From NCBI GenBank assembly GCA_041394905.1, contig JAWKHJ010000004.1, positions 310,001 to 374,000 on the forward strand: a stretch of DNA of 64,000 nucleotides, written 5' to 3'. The notes beneath the pieces were generated by a model, which was given only the letters and a program-made list of their open reading frames with translations, made no database searches and had not been told where the DNA came from. The stretch comes from RI-231 sp041394905 (lineage in GTDB: Bacteria > Acidobacteriota > Terriglobia > Bryobacterales > UBA6623). This document shows positions 18,055 to 27,742 of the stretch, in pieces; within the stretch, counting starts at the first letter, position 1, and every line of letters starts with the position of its first letter. A program made the position numbers and the translations under genes.

Positions 18055-20205
18055 CTAATAGTTGAAGACGAAATCGACCTTGTTGTAGAGGCTCCACATC
18101 AGGTCTTCCGCGCGCTGTCGGCGGTCGCCGCCGCGCAGGTAGGCGACGCCTGCCGCCAGCTCGTCCGGAGTGGCGAAGCGGCTGAGCACGGTCAAGTAGA
18201 GACGTCCAACGAGCGCGTCATCGCTCTCGCCGAGCAGCCTAGAGAGCGATCCGGTGCGGCCGCTTTGCTCGATGCGCGCCACGATGACGGGGTTGTTCAT
18301 CAGGTGTAGGGCTTGCAGGATGCTCACCTCGCTCGAGCGCTGCGACTCCTGGCGATCGCCCCGGAAGAAGGCGTCGAGCATTCCGACCGTTTGGGCGAGC
18401 TCGGGCCGGTTGCGGTTCTGGTTGGGCGTGTTCTGCACGTCCGGCAGCTGGAGAGCAAAGACCACCGTCCCAACCACGCTGTTGGTGGGCATGTTGATCG
18501 TCACGCCGCTCGAGATTGTCACCGAGTCGAGTAATGCCTCGGCCGGTATCCGCGACGCCTGATGCCGCGCTAGGTAGCGGTCGTAGCTTGGGCTCCAAGC
18601 GCCGTCGTAGCGCGACGAAAGCTGATAAGCGCGCGAGCTCGTGATTGTCGCCATCAGCCATTTCAGGTCGTAGCCGTGTTCCTCAAAACCTTTGGCCAGC
18701 CACTCGAGCAATTCTGGGTGCGAGGGCTGTACGGACCAGGGTTCAGGCGGAGGATTGGTCGCGCTCAGCCGCATCAAGTCGAACTGGTCGGGAGGATCGA
18801 CGATGCCGCGGCCGAAGAATTCACGCCACACGTAATTGACGGCCGCGCGCGCGAACTGGCGGTCCGCCGTCAGCAGCCGGCCCAACGCCTGGCGCAAAGG
18901 TTCGCCAGCACCTGGGGTTCCGCCGCCGAACGGGTAGAGAGGGTCGACTTTGGTCTTGCCGCCGAACTGATCGGGCGTGCGCGACGGGCGGTTGCCGCTG
19001 TCGGTGTCGAGCGAATATTCGCCGGCGACAAGATCGCCGTTGCGATTGCGGATGACGCGGCCGTCGGGCAGCTCGATGACGACATAGTAGGGCGGGACCG
19101 GGCCCACGGTGTCGCCCGTACGTGGAGGAACGCGGTAGCGTGCGCGCTGCAACTGCACCTTCTGGAAGAACGCCGCAAAGCCCCAACCGTCGGAGCGCTT
19201 GGCGTTGACGCCCCACAAGTTGAGCGACTCGAGGTGTCCCGCTCCGTTGTGACACAAGACGCAATCCATGTGCGTGATGCCGAGCAGATCGCGGGCGGCG
19301 ACCGTGGCCAGGTTGTCATAGGTGTCGTGCATCGGCCCGCCGGTCATGCGGCCGCCAACGATATAGCTTGCGCCGCTGGCTTGAGGCGGGGAGGTGCGAA
19401 GGAAGGTTTGGTAGTCAGCGAAGCTGGCAAACGGCGACTCGGTTGTCGCCGCCGGCCAAGCCCGGCCGTCATTGATGCCTCCGGATGCCAGCATCTCGCG
19501 CACCATCTGGTCATAGGGCTTGTTCAACCGCATCGACTCGAGCAGGAACAAGTGCAGCGCATCGCGGCCGCCGGGGAAGCGGTTGACCTGCGCCGTGAGC
19601 TGCGTGTTGCGGTAGAGGTCGCCGAAGAACATCGCCCAGCGATCGGCCCAACGGCTGTCGGCGAGCAGATATTGGATGGCCAGAGCGCGCTTGTCCTGCC
19701 GCGCATCGGAGAGGAAGGCAAAGGACTCGGCTTCGGTCGGAATGCGGCCCAGAAGATCGAGGGTTGCGCGGCGCAGAAACTCGCTGTCGGTGGTTGGCGG
19801 CGCCGGAGGGATCCCTTGTTTCTCAAGCTCGCCGAAGATGAACGCGTCGATCGAGTCGCCCGCGATGGGGCCGGAGGATTCTGCCATGCGCGCCGAGGTA
19901 CGGCTGCGCAGCGGCGGGGCGACGGACGAGTCGAGCCGCGCCGTCACGGCGGCGGTCAGCTTAGAGCGTTGCTCGGCCGCGAGCATCTCGGCGCCGAGCC
20001 CCGAGAGCAGGTAGTCTTCGCGATGTTCGCCGAAAAAAGAGCAGCCGACGTGCGAAATCCAACCTCCGCGCTCGAGGTCGTCTACTGCGGCGTCGCTCTC
20101 CGCGGGCTCGCCGGCCAAGGCCGGAATGGCGCCCCCGGCCCACACGGCGCCCGCCACGGTTAGGGCGAGAGCAAGCCAAAATGGGCCAGAACCTCGGAAT
20201 TGCAT
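18055..20205 (-). CDS. DUF1549/DUF1553 protein with one haem-binding motif
   Basis: 716 residues with a signal peptide (about 1-31). The DUF1549 part spans about 100-290 (SIDAFIFGELEKQGIPPAPP, LLGRIPTEAE, RWADRWAMFFGDLYRN). A single CVLCH motif lies near residue 315. DUF1553 covers about 420-700 (VNYVWREFFGRGIVDPPDQF, SRAYQLSSRYD, LHLMNNPVIV). The CxxCH sits between the two domains; Planctomycete members usually carry it in an N-terminal cytochrome domain. It is co-transcribed with the DUF1501 gene and likely works with it on the outer face. Confidence 0.9.
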   Translation of the reverse strand: MQFRGSGPFWLALALTVAGAVWAGGAIPALAGEPAESDAAVDDLERGGWISHVGCSFFGEHREDYLLSGLGAEMLAAEQRSKLTAAVTARLDSSVAPPLRSRTSARMAESSGPIAGDSIDAFIFGELEKQGIPPAPPTTDSEFLRRATLDLLGRIPTEAESFAFLSDARQDKRALAIQYLLADSRWADRWAMFFGDLYRNTQLTAQVNRFPGGRDALHLFLLESMRLNKPYDQMVREMLASGGINDGRAWPAATTESPFASFADYQTFLRTSPPQASGASYIVGGRMTGGPMHDTYDNLATVAARDLLGITHMDCVLCHNGAGHLESLNLWGVNAKRSDGWGFAAFFQKVQLQRARYRVPPRTGDTVGPVPPYYVVIELPDGRVIRNRNGDLVAGEYSLDTDSGNRPSRTPDQFGGKTKVDPLYPFGGGTPGAGEPLRQALGRLLTADRQFARAAVNYVWREFFGRGIVDPPDQFDLMRLSATNPPPEPWSVQPSHPELLEWLAKGFEEHGYDLKWLMATITSSRAYQLSSRYDGAWSPSYDRYLARHQASRIPAEALLDSVTISSGVTINMPTNSVVGTVVFALQLPDVQNTPNQNRNRPELAQTVGMLDAFFRGDRQESQRSSEVSILQALHLMNNPVIVARIEQSGRTGSLSRLLGESDDALVGRLYLTVLSRFATPDELAAGVAYLRGGDRRQRAEDLMWSLYNKVDFVFNY

Positions 20206-20377
20206 CGATTGCGCGCTCCCCCCGGGAACCTACTCGAGGCGCCCCGGTTACGATCCTCAACCCGCGGCCTGTGGCGAAAGTTGCGGTTCCGCTTTCTAAT
20301 GGGTCAGCATAACGGGCTGAATGGGGTTGTTCCAGCCCCTTGGCAACTTTTCGGCGCCCGCCGGGATTGAATTTCTC

Positions 20378-22270
20378 ATGCGTACCTTTTTTGCCGCGCT
20401 CTGTGCGCTCTTCCCGCTGCTGCTCAGCGGTCAAACGCTGGACGATTCCGCGCTGAGCGGACGCTACGGGTTCGTCCACTATTGGGTGGACGTCAACGCC
20501 TCCGGTTTTGCGAACGACGCATCGAACCTGGGGGGCGTAATGACCTTTGACGGCAATGGAGGCTACACCTTCCAGGGGCAGCTCGGAACGGGTTCGGCGG
20601 CGGCGACCGCCAGCGCCGGCAACGGCTCATACTCGGTCTCGTCGAATGGCTTCTTGCGCATCGAGTCGCCCATCAACAGCGCAGTGGAGATCAACGCCCG
20701 CGTCGGCGATCTAGCGGACGTTTTGCTGGGCTCATCGACCGAGGGCCCGACGGGCGTCTACGACTTCTTCGTAGCCGTGCGGCTGCCCAACTCGGGCGCG
20801 AACAACGGATTGTTGAGCGGCGCCTACACCGGGGCTTCCTTGTGGCTGCCGAATGGCTCGGACCTGGCGGTGAAGACGGCGCTGGTCAAGATGACGCCGA
20901 ACGGAAACGGCGCCTTCTCTTCGATGCTGGCTGACGGCCACGCCGCCGACCAGGGCGACGTGCCGCAGCAGCAGACCATCTCCGGCGCAACCTATTCGGT
21001 TTCCGGCGACGGTACGGGGTCCCTCAGCCTGGGCTCGAGCTCCTCGCTGTTCCAAGGCTCGCGCACGCTCTTCGTCTCGATGACGGGCAACTATGTGGTT
21101 GGCTTCTCGACGGCGGCTGGCGCGCGCGACGTGTTCGTCGCCATTCGGAACTTGGGTTCCGGTGCGGCGAACGGCTCGTTCTCAGGCGGCTACTGGGTAG
21201 TCGATCTGTTCAATGATCGGGCGAGCAGCCGCTACAACGCAGCGGTGGGCGGACTGAGCGCAAACGGCGCGGGCGTCGTCTCGCTGGCGCAGCGGCTGAG
21301 GGCAGGCGCAAACTTCGACTTCTCCGGCGTCAACTCCTACGGCGTTTCGAGCGATGGGACGGGCTATCTGCGCGGGCTCCCCGCGCCGAATCTGTCGAAC
21401 TTCGCCTTGGGCGCAGCGGGCGCTCGTCCGGCAGTGAGCGAAGAGGGCGTCGCACAGGCAGTGGGCGCCAATGGCTTCGTGGCCGCCGAAGTCGCGCAAA
21501 ATCGGGCGTTCTACGACGTGCACGGCCTCTCGATCGGCGTGAAGATGCCACAGTTGAGCGGCAGCGGCGTGTTCTTGAATCCGCTCGGCGTGGTCAACGC
21601 TGCATCATTCGCGCCGACGACCCACCCGATTTCGCCGGGCTCGATGCTGTCCCTGTTCGGAACCGGGCTGGCGGACGGTTTTGGTCAGCCGGGCTCGGTG
21701 CCGCTGCCGACGCAGTTCAACGGCGTGTCCGTGACGTTCAACGGCATCCAGGCGCCGCTGTTCTTCGTCTCTCCGGGGCAGATTAACCTGCAGGCGCCGT
21801 TTGCCTTGCAGGGTGATACGGTCGATATCGTGGTGAGCAAGAACGGCCAAGCTTCGAACACGGTCCAAGCGCCGCTGGCCGCCACGAGCCCCGGCATCTT
21901 CACCGTGCAGCAGACCGGCTTCGGCCCGGGCATCATTACGCACAGCAGCGACTTCTCGTTGATCTCGGCGCAGAACCCCGCGCAGCTGGGCGAGGTGGTG
22001 ACTATCTTCCTGACCGGCATGGGCGCGACGAATCCGCCGCTGGCCGACGGCGCCCAACCGCCAAGCGCGGAGCCTTTCGCGCGGACGACGGTGCCAATCG
22101 TGCAGTTCGATGGCACGGCGGGCGAAGTGTTCTTTCCGGCCGCGCCTTGCTGTGTGGGTCTCTATCAGATCAACACGCGCATCCCTTCGACCGGGTTTTC
22201 GGGCACGGTGGCAGTCGCGATCCAGACCGGCAACGCCTTCACCGACTTCGTGGATATCCAGGTGCAGTAG
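20378..22270 (+). CDS. Secreted protein with TIGR03437 (Solibacter) C-terminal domain
   Basis: 630 residues from ATG 20378, with a signal peptide to about residue 18. The first 380 residues repeat a theme of the type NGxGxYSVSxDGTGxL (for instance near 90, 215 and 330), as in lineage-specific surface proteins. The TIGR03437 domain fills the end: VVNAASFAPTTHPISPGSML, QINLQAPFAL and TIFLTGMGATNPP are its signatures. Function is unknown; abundance in Solibacter-type genomes suggests surface display. This is one of the best lineage markers in the window. Confidence 0.88.
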   Translation: MRTFFAALCALFPLLLSGQTLDDSALSGRYGFVHYWVDVNASGFANDASNLGGVMTFDGNGGYTFQGQLGTGSAAATASAGNGSYSVSSNGFLRIESPINSAVEINARVGDLADVLLGSSTEGPTGVYDFFVAVRLPNSGANNGLLSGAYTGASLWLPNGSDLAVKTALVKMTPNGNGAFSSMLADGHAADQGDVPQQQTISGATYSVSGDGTGSLSLGSSSSLFQGSRTLFVSMTGNYVVGFSTAAGARDVFVAIRNLGSGAANGSFSGGYWVVDLFNDRASSRYNAAVGGLSANGAGVVSLAQRLRAGANFDFSGVNSYGVSSDGTGYLRGLPAPNLSNFALGAAGARPAVSEEGVAQAVGANGFVAAEVAQNRAFYDVHGLSIGVKMPQLSGSGVFLNPLGVVNAASFAPTTHPISPGSMLSLFGTGLADGFGQPGSVPLPTQFNGVSVTFNGIQAPLFFVSPGQINLQAPFALQGDTVDIVVSKNGQASNTVQAPLAATSPGIFTVQQTGFGPGIITHSSDFSLISAQNPAQLGEVVTIFLTGMGATNPPLADGAQPPSAEPFARTTVPIVQFDGTAGEVFFPAAPCCVGLYQINTRIPSTGFSGTVAVAIQTGNAFTDFVDIQVQ

Positions 22271-22293
22271 CGCGCTTGTCCATAACTTGAGGA

Positions 22294-22316
22294 CTGGGGC
22301 GAGCTTGCCGCCCCAG
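22294..22316. terminator. Hairpin after the TIGR03437 gene
   Basis: CTGGGGCG and CGCCCCAG form a perfect 8-bp stem with the 7-nt loop AGCTTGC, 23 nt after the stop codon. There is no T run on the plus strand, so Rho-independent termination would be weak; it may simply protect the mRNA end. Confidence 0.4.
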
Positions 22317-22471
22317 TGAATTCTCCGCCGGGAGAGCTACCGCGGTGTACTGTCGAGGCGCACCTCGGCTTGGCCCGACTGCACCTTCGGGATGGACACT
22401 CCTGGGAATCGTGCTTCTAATCGGGCATCCGCCTCGCAATGCCGGTCGGATTCTGCCATGCTGTCCCGGTG

Positions 22472-24194
22472 ATGCGTCCCGCCCTGTTGCTTGCCTTCGC
22501 CTCGCTCGCCGCCCTTCCCTACGCCACTGCACAGCCCGTCGTGGTTCTCGACGAGCCGGCGCCGCCGCCAGACTGGGCGCTCGCCGAGAGAGCCCTGCTT
22601 CGCGCCGCCTCGGACGGCACGGAGGCTTTTGCGCAGAAGTATCTCGACCCGCAGGGCTACTTGGAATGCGTGGAACGCTGGGGCGGCAACGATGGCCCAG
22701 ACGATGCGATGGAAAACTTCGCGGGCTGGACGTTGCTCTACGCCCTCGGTGGCGACGAGAAGGTGCTCCATCTCTTCGAGAAGGCGTGGGAAGGGCATCT
22801 GCTGCAGTTCACCGCGGCGAAGGCGCCAGGCATCCCCATGGCCGAGAACGGCATGTACTGGCGCGAGTTCGTGACTGCGTTCGATTGGGAGCATACCGGC
22901 GAGGCGCTCGCGGCGTTCCATCTCTACGGGCTCGCGCGGCCCAACGATCCGCTCTATAAGACTCGGGTGCTGCGCTTCGCCGACTTCTACACGGGCGAGG
23001 ACCCGCACGCCGACAACTACGATCGCGAGCACAAGCTCATCAAGTCGATCCAGAACGGCAGCCGCGGGGCTAAAGTGACCCCAGCGACGCCGATGGACTG
23101 GGGCGGCCTTCCGGTCGCCGGCCATCCCGAGCGGCTTGCGCGCTACGACGAGGCGTCGAACATCAAGGGCGATCATCCGCTCAACCTCTGCACCACGGCG
23201 CTGGGATTCAACGCCTTCACGCTCAGCGGCGACAAGCGCTTCCGCGACTGGACGCTCGAGTACGCCGGCGCGTGGCGCGAGCGCATCCTCAACAACAGCG
23301 GCAACATCCCGACCAACATCGGGCTCGATGGCGTAATCGGAGGCGACTGGGGCCACTGGTGGGGCGGCGTCTTCGGTTGGAACTTCGATCCCAAGTCCGG
23401 CTCGCGCAACTACTTCATCCGCGGCCCGCGCATCGCCTTTGGCATCGCGGCCATGCTGACCGGAGACGCGAGCTGGATGGAACCGCTGCGCCGGCAGATC
23501 CAGAACCTCTACTCCGTCAAGCAAGAAGAGAACGGTCGCACTCTGCTGCCGCGCAAGCACGGGCCGGACGGGTGGTACGGCTACTCGGCGAACGACCACG
23601 CCGACGTGCAGCGCGACATCTGGCTGTTCAGCTTCGATCGCACCGGCCTTGACGGGCTCGACCGCGACCCTTGGATTCGCTACCTGGAAGGCGACAACCC
23701 AAGCTTCCCGGCGAAGCGCTGCGCGCGGACCTCGAAGGGGTTAGGCGTCGCGTCGCGGGGTTGCGGGCGGATGCGCTCCCGGCAGACGTACGCCCCTCGG
23801 ACCATCCACAACGCTACAACCCAGCGCAGGTTTCGTCGCTGGTCAACTTGACGCTCGGCGGCAATGCTCCGGGAGGGTCGGGCAACATTTTGCACAGTCG
23901 GCTGCTCTACTTCGATCCAGCCGAGATCGAGTTGGCCTGCCCGAGGATGTCGCCGCGCTGGTCGAAACGATTACGCCGAAAGGACTGCGCCTTCGGCTCG
24001 TGAACTTGAACCAGGTCGAGCCACGTGCGGTCGTGGTGCAAGCCGGAGCCTACGGCGAGCACCGTTTCGGACGCGTCGGCGAGGTCGCCGTGGACGGCAA
24101 TGCGTTCGAAGCGCAATTGGCGCCGGGCTCGGGCGGCGTGGTCGAGATCGAGCTCGGGATGTGGAAGAACGCGCCGCGCTATCGCCAGCCATAG
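22472..24194 (+). CDS. Secreted protein of unknown function (two indels)
   Basis: The start MRPALLLAFASLAALPYATA is a signal peptide. Aromatic-rich helical sequence follows (ENFAGWTLLYALGGDEKVLH, EHTGEALAAFHLYGL, GGDWGHWWGGVFGWNFDP), resembling an alpha/alpha-barrel carbohydrate-active enzyme, though I recognise no family. The frame breaks near 23705 and near 23935; corrected, it runs EALRADLEGVRRRVAGLR, then GLPEDVAALVETITPKGLRL, then VNLNQVEPRAVVVQAGAYGE, ending NAPRYRQP. The small last part looks like a beta-sandwich. About 574 residues. Gfo/Idh and lactonase-like genes nearby hint at sugar metabolism. Confidence 0.65.
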
Positions 24195-24198
24195 AAGG

Positions 24199-25029
24199 TC
24201 AGGAGAGCTTGTAGGCTTCTACCGCCGTGCCGCCGAGAATGCGCTCCTGCTCATCCTCGGAGAGTGCGCTCACCCAATCCCGCACGATCTGCGCCCAGCG
24301 GCCATACTCGACTGCCACCTTGCACACCGGCCAGTCGGAGCCGAACATCAAGCGCTCAGGGCCAAAACAAGATAAAACCGTCTCGAAATAGGGTTTCAGT
24401 TGCTCGGGCGTCCAAGCCTGAAAGTCCGCCTCGGTCGCCATACCGGAGACCTTGCAGTAGACATTGGGCCGCTTGGCAAGCTCCGCGATGCGCTCACGCC
24501 AAGGGGACATCTCGCCCGCTCTGATCTTAGGCTTGGCGACATGGTCGACCACGAAAGCTTGGCCCGGGTGACGGTCGACGAATTCGAGCGTCTGCGGGAG
24601 GTGCTTTTCGAAGATCAGGATGTCGTAAACCAACCCGAGATCCTGCAGCATCCCGATCCCGCGGTTGAAGTCGGGGCGCAGCATGTAATCGTCATCCGCT
24701 TCGTCATGCAGCACATGACGAACGCCCTTGAGCTTGGGTCTTTGGGCGAGCTTCTCGAGATCGTCCCCCACGCCAGGGTCGATCAAGGGTACCCAACCCA
24801 CAACGCCCTGGATGAAATCGTGGCTCTCCGCGTGGGCAAGCAGCGCATCGTTCTCTTCGAGCGTTTGCCGGGCCTGTACGCTGACCACGCCGTCGATTCC
24901 GGCGGCGGCGATTTCACGCTCCAAATCCGCAGGGCCGAAGTCCCGGCGGATGACTGCGAGCGCGTCGGTCATCCAACCGTACTCGGCCGGAGAGTATTTC
25001 CAGAAGTGATGGTGAGAGTCGATGTGCAT
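24199..25029 (-). CDS. Amidohydrolase 2 family (lactonase-like)
   Basis: 276 residues with no signal peptide. The N-terminal metal motif is IDSHHHFW. VKGVRHVLHDEADDDYML-type sequence, a central DHVAKPKI with metal His, and LMFGSDWPVCKVA carrying the catalytic Asp complete a TIM-barrel amidohydrolase. The closest functional group is the sugar-lactone hydrolases (fuconolactonase/rhamnonolactonase type), by which substrate is inferred. It is divergent from the Gfo/Idh gene, with which it shares a promoter palindrome. Intact. Confidence 0.85.
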   Translation of the reverse strand: MHIDSHHHFWKYSPAEYGWMTDALAVIRRDFGPADLEREIAAAGIDGVVSVQARQTLEENDALLAHAESHDFIQGVVGWVPLIDPGVGDDLEKLAQRPKLKGVRHVLHDEADDDYMLRPDFNRGIGMLQDLGLVYDILIFEKHLPQTLEFVDRHPGQAFVVDHVAKPKIRAGEMSPWRERIAELAKRPNVYCKVSGMATEADFQAWTPEQLKPYFETVLSCFGPERLMFGSDWPVCKVAVEYGRWAQIVRDWVSALSEDEQERILGGTAVEAYKLS

Positions 25030-25041
25030 CGGGTTTTCCCG

Positions 25042-25060
25042 ATTGTAGCCGGGCTACAAT
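25042..25060. promoter_or_regulatory. 19-bp palindrome carrying two facing -10 boxes
   Basis: ATTGTAGCC-G-GGCTACAAT is a perfect palindrome in the 38-nt gap between two divergent genes. Its right arm ends in TACAAT, 7 nt before the ATG at 25068. The left arm read on the minus strand is also TACAAT, 12 nt before the ATG at 25029. Overlapping divergent promoters, possibly with a regulator binding the same bases, are the natural reading. Confidence 0.6.
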
Positions 25061-25067
25061 GCGGTCC

Positions 25068-26003
25068 ATGAAGCGCTTCCTCCTTCTCGCGGCTCTGGCC
25101 GCTCTGCCCGCCGCCGCACAGATCAAAGTCGGCATCATCGGGCTCGACACCTCACACGTCGCCGCCTTCACCAAGATCCTCAACGATCCGAAGAACCCCG
25201 ATCACGTACCGGGAGCTAAGGTCGTAGCCGCCTACCCTGGCGGCAGCCCGGATATCGCTTCGAGCCGCGACCGACTGGAGGGCTACACGAAGCAGTTGCA
25301 CGACGACTGGGGCGTCGAGATCGTCCCCGACATCGACACCTTGCTCAAGAAGGTCGACGTCGTGCTGCTCGAATCGGTCGACGGCCGCAAACACCTCGAG
25401 CAGGTCAAGCCGGTGTTCGCCGCCGGAAAGCCCGTGTTCATCGACAAGCCTCTGGCTTCGACCTACGAAGATGCGCTGGAGATCGCACGGCTGGGCAAGA
25501 AGCACAACACGCCCTGGTGGAGCGCTTCGAGCTTGCGCTACTCCAAGGCCGTGCAAGACGTAAAGGTCGAGGGCTTGACCGGCGCCATTTCGTGGGGCCC
25601 GGCGACGTTCGAGAAGACGCACCAGCTCGACCTGTCGTGGTACGGCATCCACCCGGTCGAGCTGCTCTACTCGGTGATGGGCCCGGGCTGCAAACGCGTG
25701 CAGCGCACTTCACACGAAGGCTGGGACGTGATCGTGGGCGAGTGGGCCGACGGCCGTCTGGGCACGGTGCGCACCATTCGCGAAGGCAAGAAGGACTACG
25801 GCGTGGTGGCCTTCGGCGAAAAGGAGATCAAGGTCTCGACCGACGCCGGCGGCGCCTACGGGCCGCTGCTGGGCAACGTGGTCGAGTTCTTCAAGACGGG
25901 CAAGCCGCCGGTCGACAACGCCGTGACGCTCGAGATTTTCTCGTTCATGGACGCCGCTCAGCGTTCCAAACAGAAGGGCGGCGCTCGAATCGAAATGCGC
26001 TAA
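25068..26003 (+). CDS. Exported Gfo/Idh/MocA-like oxidoreductase
   Basis: 311 residues. MKRFLLLAALAALPAAAQ is a signal peptide directly followed by the Rossmann strand IKVGIIGLDTSHVAAF. The second conserved motif FIDKPLASTYEDALEIARLG (EKP-like, here DKP) supports the family. The glycine-rich loop is GLDTSH instead of GxGxxG, so nucleotide binding may be altered. Periplasmic Gfo/Idh proteins are frequent in Acidobacteria and Planctomycetes. Divergent from the lactonase-like gene. Substrate unknown. Confidence 0.82.
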   Translation: MKRFLLLAALAALPAAAQIKVGIIGLDTSHVAAFTKILNDPKNPDHVPGAKVVAAYPGGSPDIASSRDRLEGYTKQLHDDWGVEIVPDIDTLLKKVDVVLLESVDGRKHLEQVKPVFAAGKPVFIDKPLASTYEDALEIARLGKKHNTPWWSASSLRYSKAVQDVKVEGLTGAISWGPATFEKTHQLDLSWYGIHPVELLYSVMGPGCKRVQRTSHEGWDVIVGEWADGRLGTVRTIREGKKDYGVVAFGEKEIKVSTDAGGAYGPLLGNVVEFFKTGKPPVDNAVTLEIFSFMDAAQRSKQKGGARIEMR

Positions 26004-26013
26004 CGGCGGACGG

Positions 26014-26943
26014 TCAGACGGCGCGGTAGAGGCACTGCTGGTAGATCTCCGCGTCGTCGCCGTCGGCCAACACCGTTACGACATCGCCGTTACGCCGCAA
26101 GGGGTTGCGCTCGGTCGCTTTGAGGGTTCCTTCGCGACCGTTCACGCGAAAGCGCACCTCGTAGGCTCGCGCCCCGCCGCGCCGCCTGACTTTTTCGACC
26201 ACGCCCGCCGTCGCCGTCCCACGTTCCACCAGCCGGTGATGGCGACGGCGGCGGCTTTCGAGCAAGTAGACCACGAAGGCCAACGCGACGAGCGCCATGA
26301 GCAGGCCGCGCTCGGCGAATGGCGGCCGGGTCAACTCCGGCAGGTAGTGCGCCAACGCATCGCCGGGCAGGTAGACCACCTCGAGATGGTCGCCTTCGTG
26401 GAAACGGTCGAACAACAGCTTCGAGACTATGACCGACGAGCGAATAGCAGAGCCGTTGCTCTCGCTGAAGTTGTAATAAAGGCTGTAGCGGGGCTCGCCG
26501 CCGGCATTCTCGCGAATCTCGCGGCGGTGGACCGTCGCTTCCGCGCGTTGACCCTCGGCATCGATCAGGTTGCGCATGGGCGGCCCAGGATTCCGCGAGA
26601 ATACGGCGAAATAGGCGTAGGCGCCGCCGACCAGTAGCATCAGAGACCAAGCCATCACCACGACTTTCGCGATCGGGCTGAGCCTTACACGGCGCGGCGG
26701 CGGGGATCGGAGCTCACGCTCCGGGTTCCAGCGCTTCTTGGCGCGCTCAACCTGCTCTGGTGGGGGTGCCGCCGGAACGGCCCCGCGCAGGGAGGATGAG
26801 ACCAGCCACGTCCCGACAAGGAGCAGCGCCAATCCGGCGCCAAGCTTCCAATCCGCATCCGGAATGGCCGAGACCACAAGCGCCATCCCGGCGAGGTCCA
26901 GCGCGATGCCCGCGCCGATCTTGGCTTTGATTGGAAGGTCCAC
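26014..26943 (-). CDS. Membrane protein of DUF3592 type
   Basis: 309 residues. Two spans near the N terminus (IALDLAGMALVVSAI, LGAGLALLLVGTWLV) and one near 95-115 precede an extracytoplasmic DUF3592-like domain (about 135-200; EATVHRREIRENAGGEPRYS, YLPGDA). Another span (LLMALVALAFVVYLLES) precedes a second small beta domain that may be a DUF3592 repeat or NfeD/OB-like. Convergent with the Gfo/Idh gene. No catalytic motif seen. Intact. Confidence 0.6.
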   Translation of the reverse strand: MDLPIKAKIGAGIALDLAGMALVVSAIPDADWKLGAGLALLLVGTWLVSSSLRGAVPAAPPPEQVERAKKRWNPERELRSPPPRRVRLSPIAKVVVMAWSLMLLVGGAYAYFAVFSRNPGPPMRNLIDAEGQRAEATVHRREIRENAGGEPRYSLYYNFSESNGSAIRSSVIVSKLLFDRFHEGDHLEVVYLPGDALAHYLPELTRPPFAERGLLMALVALAFVVYLLESRRRRHHRLVERGTATAGVVEKVRRRGGARAYEVRFRVNGREGTLKATERNPLRRNGDVVTVLADGDDAEIYQQCLYRAV

Positions 26944-27012
26944 GGTAGGCTTCGATCGTAACTCAACAGGGTCTCGGGCCCTGTGCCATAATCACCGCGA
27001 GCGCAGCTCGTC

Positions 27013-27681
27013 ATGCAATCCCGCTACTGGATCTTCTCGCTTCTCGTCGCCGCGACCGCCCAAACAGGCCTCGCGCAGACGCAGTGGGTGACCGAGCGGC
27101 TGCCCGACGTCGAGTTCCGCGTACGCCTCATCCAGGAGCCCGATCAAATCGAAGCGATCGTGGGCAATAACCTAGACAAAGAGTTCATGCTGGTCGAGCT
27201 CGAGGTCAAGCCGCTCTACGGCTCGAAGATTCACTTTTCCCGCGACGACTTCATGCTGCGCACCCGGGCCGACAACGATCATTCCTATGCGCAATCCCCG
27301 TCACGAATCGCCGGCAAAGGCGTCTACTCGGTCGAGCAGCGCCGCACGAGCGGCGGCGGGGTTTTCGGGCAGTCGAACGATCCGCTGATCATTGGAGGCG
27401 CTCCAGGCACTGGTTCGACTCCGCGCCGTGTGGGCGGCCCGCCGGGGGCGGTCGGCAACGCACGCAGCGGCACGAGCGAGATCCGAGTACAGCAGACGGA
27501 GTCGACAGCTCCGGAGACGTTACAGGACTCCCTGGCGCGCCTCGAGCTGCCGCTGCCCGAGACCGACCAGGACCTGCACGGCTACCTCTACTTCCAACTC
27601 GACCCGAAGAACAAGCTGAAGCACATCGTTTTCTACTACGATGGGGAATACGGGGAATTTCAGGTCAAGTTTGAAAAGTAA
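27013..27681 (+). CDS. Secreted hypothetical protein
   Basis: 222 residues with a signal peptide to about residue 22 (FSLLVAATAQTGLAQ). A beta-rich N-terminal part (FRVRLIQEPDQIEAIVGNNL, KEFMLVELEVKPLYG) is separated from a short C-terminal beta part (LHGYLYFQLDPKNKLKHIVF) by a Gly/Ser/Pro-rich stretch of about 80 residues. I do not recognise the family. A CATAAT box lies 20 nt before the ATG. It precedes the bamA leader on the same strand but appears to be a separate unit. Confidence 0.6.
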   Translation: MQSRYWIFSLLVAATAQTGLAQTQWVTERLPDVEFRVRLIQEPDQIEAIVGNNLDKEFMLVELEVKPLYGSKIHFSRDDFMLRTRADNDHSYAQSPSRIAGKGVYSVEQRRTSGGGVFGQSNDPLIIGGAPGTGSTPRRVGGPPGAVGNARSGTSEIRVQQTESTAPETLQDSLARLELPLPETDQDLHGYLYFQLDPKNKLKHIVFYYDGEYGEFQVKFEK

Positions 27682-27742
27682 CGCCCGGGCGCCACGGTTG
27701 TGAAATCGTACGCCGCTTGCGCATTCGGGCCTTGGGGTTCGC

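Noticed and set aside
18676..20163. 495-codon open frame opposite the DUF1549/DUF1553 gene
   Set aside because: Antisense shadow of a gene with clear family motifs; no own signature or ribosome site.
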